From the NCBI GenBank assembly GCA_964586595.1, contig CAZPHB010000036.1, positions 1 to 13,454 on the forward strand: 13,454 nt of DNA. The letters run 5' to 3'. Positions 7,567 through 13,454 of the stretch are shown piece after piece (the stretch's first letter is position 1; every line of letters begins with the position of its first letter). The position numbers and the translations under genes were made by a program. This DNA comes from REEB481 sp964586595 (GTDB lineage Bacteria > Bacteroidota > Bacteroidia > NS11-12g > UBA955). Under the pieces are notes generated by a model. It was not told the origin of the DNA and made no database searches. It saw only the letters and a list, made by a program, of their open reading frames with translations.

Positions 7567-9050
7567 GTCCCGTCAGGCCGCCTGCGTGCGCCTTCGCGGG
7601 TATGCAGTTGCAAAATCCGAAGTTGTTCTTTCTGAACCAGCAGATCCTTCCGCAAAGCCCACAGCGGATCGGTATGTGCGCGCGGTGCCTTCTCCGGAGG
7701 AAATAGGGGGTGTGGATAGTCTGTTCCGGGTTTGAAATGATACAGCTGTGCTTCCATGTCGTTCAACAGCCAGGGACGATGTACCAAGTTTAACGGCAAG
7801 CCGCGCAGCTCGGCCACCCAGCTAAGAATGAACCTTCCTTCCGGGTCATGGCTCAGCGCATTCTTCACCGGATTGTACACACGCAGGGTATGAATGCCCG
7901 TGGTTCCGGCCTGCATCTGAAACTGCGGATAATGGATGCCCGGCTCGTAATCGAGGAACAAACGCGCAAGGTGATAGGCACCGGCGCGCCAGTCGTAGCC
8001 CATGTGGTGGCACAATACCGAAACCAGCATGGCGCGCATGCGGAAATTGATCCAGCCTGTGGCCTGCAAACAGCGCATGGAAGCATCCACCAGTGGAATT
8101 CCCGTGCGCCCTTCCATCCAGGCTTGCAGCATTTCCGGGTCATTGTTTCGCTCCAAGCCCTCGTAGCCGGCGTTGATGTGCTCGGTTTCGTAGCGGCATT
8201 CATTCTCGAATTTCTGGATGAAGTGGCAGCGCCATTTCAGGCGTTCCAGAAAGCTTTGCCAGGGCTGTTTTTGTCCGGTTTTCAGGATGTTCTGCCGGGT
8301 GAATTGGTACACCTGCCGGCTTGATAAATTTCCCCAGGCCAGATACGGCGACAGGCGACTGCAGGCTCGGCGGCTTTCCAGCGGTTTGGAGATGGCGCGC
8401 CGGTAATCGCGGCCTCGGCCACGAAAGAAATCCGTTAAGTAGCGGATGGCCATGATTTCGCCACCGGGCTGCAGGCCTTCCACCGCGCGAAGCCAGGTGG
8501 TTTTTTGTTCCTCGCTCAGGAGCAGCTGCTCCGGAATGGCCAGCGGTTCTGCCACGCGGTAGCTGTTTTGTACTTGTGGTGCATGCATGGTGGCAAACCA
8601 GGCAGCGTCCCAGCCTGCGCGGTTTTTGATGCCGCGTTGGATGCCATCGCGCGGGAATTCCGTCCAGCCAATATTCCGTTCCTGGAACCAGCACTTCATG
8701 CGGCGGTCGCGATCCCAGGTGATCTGAGTACCCGATTCGGAATAACTGAACACCGTTTCTATTTTGTACAGGGTAGCTAATGCCGCAAACACCTGCTCCG
8801 CTTCGGCATGGAACACGGCCACTTCCTGTCTGATACCTTGCCATTGGCGGTTCATTGCGGCAATAGATTGCAAGCAAAAACCGTGATGTCGTGGAGCTGC
8901 ATCGGGGTGGGCGAGGAGGGAAGGCTCAAAAATCCAGATGGCCAGCCAGGGTTTACCCGACGATTCAGCCGCCGCCAACGCCGCATGGTCTTGCGTGCGC
9001 AGGTCGCGCTTCAGCCAAACAATCTGGATTTCCCGCCTTTCGTCCGGCAT
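7563..9050 (-). CDS. Photolyase/cryptochrome-family flavoprotein, divergent
   Basis: Numbered from the ATG at 9050 (495 residues); a GTG at 9065 would add five. The N-terminal photolyase domain starts with VWLKRDLRTQDHAAL (11-25). The FAD-binding domain includes SRLSPYLAWGNLSSRQV (231-247), WMEGRTGIPLVDASMRCLQATGW (311-333, in two parts) and a YNPVKNA segment (392-398). Aligned to E. coli PhrB by anchor motifs, W354 equals W359, but the positions of W306 and W382 carry R301 and F377, N378 is H373 and N341 is F336. It is clearly in the family and likely binds FAD. Whether it repairs cyclobutane dimers, repairs another lesion or acts as a light sensor cannot be decided here. It converges with the helicase gene, the stop codons sharing TTAA. 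Confidence 0.9.
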   Translation of the reverse strand: MPDERREIQIVWLKRDLRTQDHAALAAAESSGKPWLAIWIFEPSLLAHPDAAPRHHGFCLQSIAAMNRQWQGIRQEVAVFHAEAEQVFAALATLYKIETVFSYSESGTQITWDRDRRMKCWFQERNIGWTEFPRDGIQRGIKNRAGWDAAWFATMHAPQVQNSYRVAEPLAIPEQLLLSEEQKTTWLRAVEGLQPGGEIMAIRYLTDFFRGRGRDYRRAISKPLESRRACSRLSPYLAWGNLSSRQVYQFTRQNILKTGQKQPWQSFLERLKWRCHFIQKFENECRYETEHINAGYEGLERNNDPEMLQAWMEGRTGIPLVDASMRCLQATGWINFRMRAMLVSVLCHHMGYDWRAGAYHLARLFLDYEPGIHYPQFQMQAGTTGIHTLRVYNPVKNALSHDPEGRFILSWVAELRGLPLNLVHRPWLLNDMEAQLYHFKPGTDYPHPLFPPEKAPRAHTDPLWALRKDLLVQKEQLRILQLHTREGARRRPDGT

Positions 9051-9353
9051 ACCGGAGTGTAACACCTGAAGGACCCTGCCGGTTCATTCATGGATGCGCT
9101 CCAAGGGAAATCGGCCGGCAAGGATTTTTGGTCATTTTTCTAAATAGATTGTTTAAATCACGCCTTTTTCTGTGTAATGTATTCATAATCAATTGATTAG
9201 AAGAAAAAACTTGTATTAGCTTTTATATTCCAAAAATGCCTAAGGAAACCAATAGTTTCTAAATGTACGAAATATGTGCTTTTGATACTGCTTTAATGTT
9301 ATTTAATTACCCAAAAAATACTGTTTAATTTGTGCCCTCAAGGTTTTTGATTT
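9051..9353. other. AT-rich intergenic region between divergent photolyase-like and XRE genes
   Basis: About 300 bases with no credible ORF. From 9120 onward it is markedly more AT-rich than its surroundings, which fits divergent promoters. TTAATTTG (9325-9332), a one-mismatch -7 box, sits 21 nt before the XRE gene start. A weak GAAAC/GTTTC inverted repeat is at about 9246-9260. Nothing else was recognised. Confidence 0.5.
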
Positions 9354-9740
9354 ATGAATAAAGGTTTAGATGCACACAAGCGGATTGGAAAGAATTTAAG
9401 GACTTTTAGGGAGTTTCGTGGGTTGAAACAAGGTTATGTAGCCGGCCTGCTGGGCATCACACCCAATGGATATGGGAAAATGGAACGGGGGGAATCTACT
9501 ATTTCCATAGACCGTCTGGAAATGATTGCACGCATTTATGGTGTGGACGTGTCGGTGCTGTTGCATCTTGACTCCAACCCATCTTCACCGGCGGAAATGG
9601 TTCCTCAAACCGAGCTGGCACGAAAAGATGAAGCGTTCAAACAGGAGTTGTCCGGAATCCGCAATGAAGTGGTTGCGCTTCAGGAAAAAGTGTTGCACCA
9701 CAGCAAGTTGCTGGAACAACTGTTGCATCAAATGGGTTGA
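9354..9740 (+). CDS. XRE-family helix-turn-helix regulator with C-terminal coiled coil
   Basis: A 128-residue protein. Residues 11-70 form a Cro/C1-type HTH: IGKNLRTFREFRGLKQ, then VAGLLGITPNGYGKMERGE as the recognition region, and ISIDRLEMIARIYGVDVSVLL. A Pro/Ser-rich linker (73-82) leads to a helical region (about 87-127) with Leu/Val spaced as in a coiled coil, probably for dimerisation. The target genes are unknown. The upstream AT-rich region could hold its own operator. It lies 18 nt from the convergent YyaL-type gene. It is not part of an evident toxin-antitoxin pair, since no small partner gene adjoins it. Confidence 0.88.
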   Translation: MNKGLDAHKRIGKNLRTFREFRGLKQGYVAGLLGITPNGYGKMERGESTISIDRLEMIARIYGVDVSVLLHLDSNPSSPAEMVPQTELARKDEAFKQELSGIRNEVVALQEKVLHHSKLLEQLLHQMG

Positions 9741-9758
9741 ACCAATAGGCGTTTAGGT

Positions 9759-9762
<4 letters not shown>
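9737..9762. terminator. Inverted repeat spanning both stop codons of convergent genes
   Basis: TTGAACC (9737-9743) and GGTTCAA (9756-9762) form a perfect 7-bp stem with a 12-nt loop. Each arm contains the TGA stop codon of one of the convergent genes. On the plus strand it is followed by TCTTTCCC, only a weak T-run, so bidirectional termination is possible but unproven. Confidence 0.4.
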
Positions 9763-11861
<2,099 letters not shown>

Positions 11862-11895
11862 CTCAACGGCTATTTCGCTTTAATTTGCGGTTCAC

Positions 11896-12369
11896 ATGGA
11901 AAAGGGTGCGCTGTTGTTGAAAGGAGAAAGTGGTTTTGTGACCCGTCTGTATCCGTTCATCGCAGTGGCGGTCATCTTGTGGATTTTCAGCGCGATTGCA
12001 TACAACCTGGCAGCGCCGGAATCGCATTGGATCATAGACGCTTTAGTGCTGGTTACCGCAGCGGCAACCATGTATCTCGGGACCAAAAACTGGGTTCATA
12101 CCTACGTTTATGAAAACGGTATCGAACTCCTGCATCCCTTCACGCGGCGCAGGGAGTTTCGCAGCTTTGCCTCCGTCATGAACCTGGAAACCAAGCGCAT
12201 CAACATCAGCACGCGCTACAACCGCGCCAACTATGTGGACGCTTTATCTGTTTCCTATGATGATGGCACGCAACGGGAATTTTCCAGTATGGAACTCGAT
12301 AATTTTTATGAATTCAGAAATCTATGCATGCATCAATGCCAAGCCCGGGGAAAATGGATTTTAGATTGA
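11896..12369 (+). CDS. Two-helix membrane protein of unknown function
   Basis: A 157-residue protein. Two hydrophobic helices at about residues 18-40 and 45-62 form a short hairpin in the membrane, with both ends probably cytoplasmic. A soluble part follows (about 66-157), with alternating short strands (HTYVYENGIELLHP, FRSFASVMNLETKRINIS, DALSVSYDDGTQREFSS) and a final helix around LDNFYEFRNLCM. This layout resembles small membrane-anchored bacterial PH-like domains, but that is a guess from pattern, not a recognised family. A TTAATTTG box (11880-11887) lies only 8 nt before the ATG. The gene overlaps the next by 16 nt, so they form an operon. Confidence 0.8.
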   Translation: MEKGALLLKGESGFVTRLYPFIAVAVILWIFSAIAYNLAAPESHWIIDALVLVTAAATMYLGTKNWVHTYVYENGIELLHPFTRRREFRSFASVMNLETKRINISTRYNRANYVDALSVSYDDGTQREFSSMELDNFYEFRNLCMHQCQARGKWILD

Positions 12370-12860
12370 TTTTATTGAACCTGCTTTTTTGTGGTTACTG
12401 CACCGCCATACAGGCGCAGGATACGGCAGGACGTTATCGGATCAGCAACCCGGAGGCATTGGCCGATTCGGTGATCATGTGCTTGGAAAAGGCGAAAAAA
12501 CCGGAGGTGCTGAAACCCTTTTTCCCGCCTATAGGTGTATTCATTCTTGCGGCAGATTCGGTAAAGGCCGGGCAGAATCAGCAGATGCTCGTGGCGCGTT
12601 ATCAGGCTTCCTGGTCCCGTTTGCGTCGCGATTTTAAACGGTTTAAAAAGCTGATGCAGGAACAGCGGCTCAGCTTTCGCAGTGCCACCCGAGACACGTC
12701 ATACCTGCGCATTACCGAGCCCGACGCGAAACCGCTTTACGCTTATGTGTATCAGGAATATACGCGCAAGAAGAAGCGTTTTCTGGTACGTTTTGTGGCC
12801 GTGAGGCTTTCGGGGTACTGGTATTTGTTTTCCGACCTTCAGCTGCGGGAACCGGATTAA
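12354..12860 (+). CDS. Exported protein of unknown function
   Basis: A 168-residue protein from the ATG at 12354, preceded by GGGGAAA. That start gives a normal signal peptide (MDFRLILLNLLFCGYCTAIQA, 21 residues in two parts: charged MDFR, then a hydrophobic stretch), with probable cleavage after AIQA. The longer reading from 12324 would place ten extra residues ahead of it. The mature part has a basic helical middle (SWSRLRRDFKRFKKLMQEQ) and ends in strands (KKRFLVRFVAVRLSGYWYLF, then SDLQLRE), reminiscent of NTF2-like or lipoprotein-type folds, though no family is recognised. It would act in the periplasm or at the envelope. It is coupled to the upstream membrane-protein gene. Confidence 0.78.
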   Translation: MDFRLILLNLLFCGYCTAIQAQDTAGRYRISNPEALADSVIMCLEKAKKPEVLKPFFPPIGVFILAADSVKAGQNQQMLVARYQASWSRLRRDFKRFKKLMQEQRLSFRSATRDTSYLRITEPDAKPLYAYVYQEYTRKKKRFLVRFVAVRLSGYWYLFSDLQLREPD

Positions 12861-12916
12861 GGTCTGCGCACAAAACTCAGGATGTTCTTCCCGGCATCAT
12901 GGAGCAAGTAAAGACT

Positions 12917-13201
12917 TTAGTTGTCGTCAAAATGAAACCGACATTGGATGATGGTGCAACGCTGACCCCTGTCCTTGTTTCCGATGATGCGGTAAACCAA
13001 AAGATGTTCAGCGCTGATACGCCTGCACCAACAACCTTGTAGTGAAAATTTAAGAGGCTCCGGTTTCCCAATGCCTTTGAAAGGGTCTTTTTTGATGGCT
13101 GTAAGCAGTTCCCTGATTTTTGAAACAATGTCCCACATCTGTCCAAAATAATTTTTAGTCACTATTTGGTGTAGAGACCTGCCTTTGAATTGAAGAATCA
13201 T
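12917..13201 (-). CDS. YoeB/Txe-like RNase toxin, divergent and possibly inactive
   Basis: A 94-residue ORF. From residue 25 on it matches the YoeB fold: IVSKIRELLTAIKK, PFKGIGKPEPLKF, CWCRRISAEH, VYRI and CRFHF. Active YoeB is a ribosome-dependent endoribonuclease. Compared with E. coli YoeB, E46 (here E48) and H83 (H90) are kept, but R65 is L67 and Y84 is F91. The first 24 residues lack the usual acidic-Trp-Tyr pattern. No YefM-type antitoxin is seen upstream on the minus strand, where it would be expected. The ORF is convergent with the exported-protein gene (56-nt gap) and lies near repeat block 4. It may be a decaying toxin; the family assignment is firmer than the start or activity. Confidence 0.65.
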   Translation of the reverse strand: MILQFKGRSLHQIVTKNYFGQMWDIVSKIRELLTAIKKDPFKGIGKPEPLKFSLQGCWCRRISAEHLLVYRIIGNKDRGQRCTIIQCRFHFDDN

Positions 13202-13238
13202 TCCAAAATAGTGACAACCTTAAACGTCTTAATGTAAC

Positions 13239-13257
13239 GCCCCGCTGAATGCGGGGC
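13239..13257. terminator. GC-rich hairpin, possible terminator
   Basis: GCCCCGC and GCGGGGC form a perfect 7-bp stem around TGAAT. TAA/TTA outside could extend it past one unpaired base. On either strand only a weak AT-rich stretch follows, so it is terminator-like but not a clear intrinsic terminator. It lies 38 nt upstream of the YoeB-like ORF start. Confidence 0.45.
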
Positions 13258-13358
13258 TTAACTAAATTTATGGCACCTAAATGTCGCAAGCTATTACCAA
13301 CAACCGGGTGTTTGTCCAGAACCATTTTTATACATTCCACCAACTTCAACTCAGCTAC

Positions 13359-13454
13359 GCCGCAAAAGGACCGGCCTCAAATGATGGGAGGCGGTAAATG
13401 CCGCAAGAAGCCGCTAAATGCCAAGGAAGCTCCGAGCTTGCGAGGAGATCACCG
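13359..13454 (+). repeat. Mosaic intergenic repeat block 4 (5' part)
   Basis: This begins with GCCGCAAAAGGACCGGCCTC, matching the AAAGGACCGGC segment of block 3 and the corresponding part of block 2. It continues through AAATGCC units to AGGAAGCTCCGAGCTTGCGA and GGAGATCACCG, matching block 2 at about 1279-1312. The next expected module is the 63-nt core, but the window ends first. Confidence 0.8.

Noticed and set aside
13155..13349. 64-codon minus-strand ORF as a YoeB antitoxin
   Set aside because: It has no YefM-like features, runs through a GC hairpin, and overlaps the toxin ORF by about 47 nt in another frame.

Overview
The window looks like a piece of a Bacteroidota chromosome, probably a mesophilic environmental lineage. 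This rests on three things: TAnnTTTG-type -7 boxes upstream of several genes, almost no Shine-Dalgarno sequences, and the mix of families (a 604-residue TypA, a short RhlE-type helicase, a divergent photolyase-like protein and a YyaL/DUF255 protein). No rRNA, tRNA, CRISPR array, transposase or integrase was seen.

Region 1 (1-4398) is accessory and rich in repeats. All its genes are on the minus strand: a cupin protein (272-829) and a two-gene AbiEi/AbiEii type IV toxin-antitoxin or abortive-infection operon (3339 to 1533). A palindromic operator and a promoter sit just upstream of abiEi. Three blocks of mosaic intergenic repeat (1-251, 975-1541, 3595-4398) separate these genes from each other and from typA. 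All blocks have the same orientation. They share a 63-nt core that is identical in all three, two kinds of hairpin, a GC-rich hairpin, a REP-like GGTCCCT/AGGGACC palindrome and a short motif ending in CAGCACCATGAC. The repeats run into the 3' ends of abiEii and typA and appear to supply their stop codons. A fourth block starts at about 13359 and leaves the window.

Region 2 (4399-9050) is housekeeping. typA (minus) and an rhlE-type DEAD-box helicase gene (plus, TTG start) diverge from a 120-bp promoter region. The helicase gene overlaps tail-to-tail with a photolyase/cryptochrome-family gene (minus), the two stop codons sharing TTAA. By alignment the photolyase-like protein lacks two of the three tryptophans of the canonical electron-transfer triad.

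Region 3 (9051-12860) holds an XRE-type regulator with a C-terminal coiled coil, a large YyaL/DUF255 thioredoxin-like protein convergent with it, and a divergent pair: a two-helix membrane protein and an exported protein that overlap by 16 nt. Neither member of the pair belongs to a family I recognise.

Region 4 (12861-13454) has a YoeB-like RNase toxin ORF on the minus strand. Its N-terminus is unusual, two catalytic residues are changed and no antitoxin is visible beside it, so it may be a decaying toxin. The fourth repeat block follows. The accessory genes (cupin, AbiE pair, YoeB remnant) thus all lie next to the same repeat family, which is the most unusual aspect of this window.
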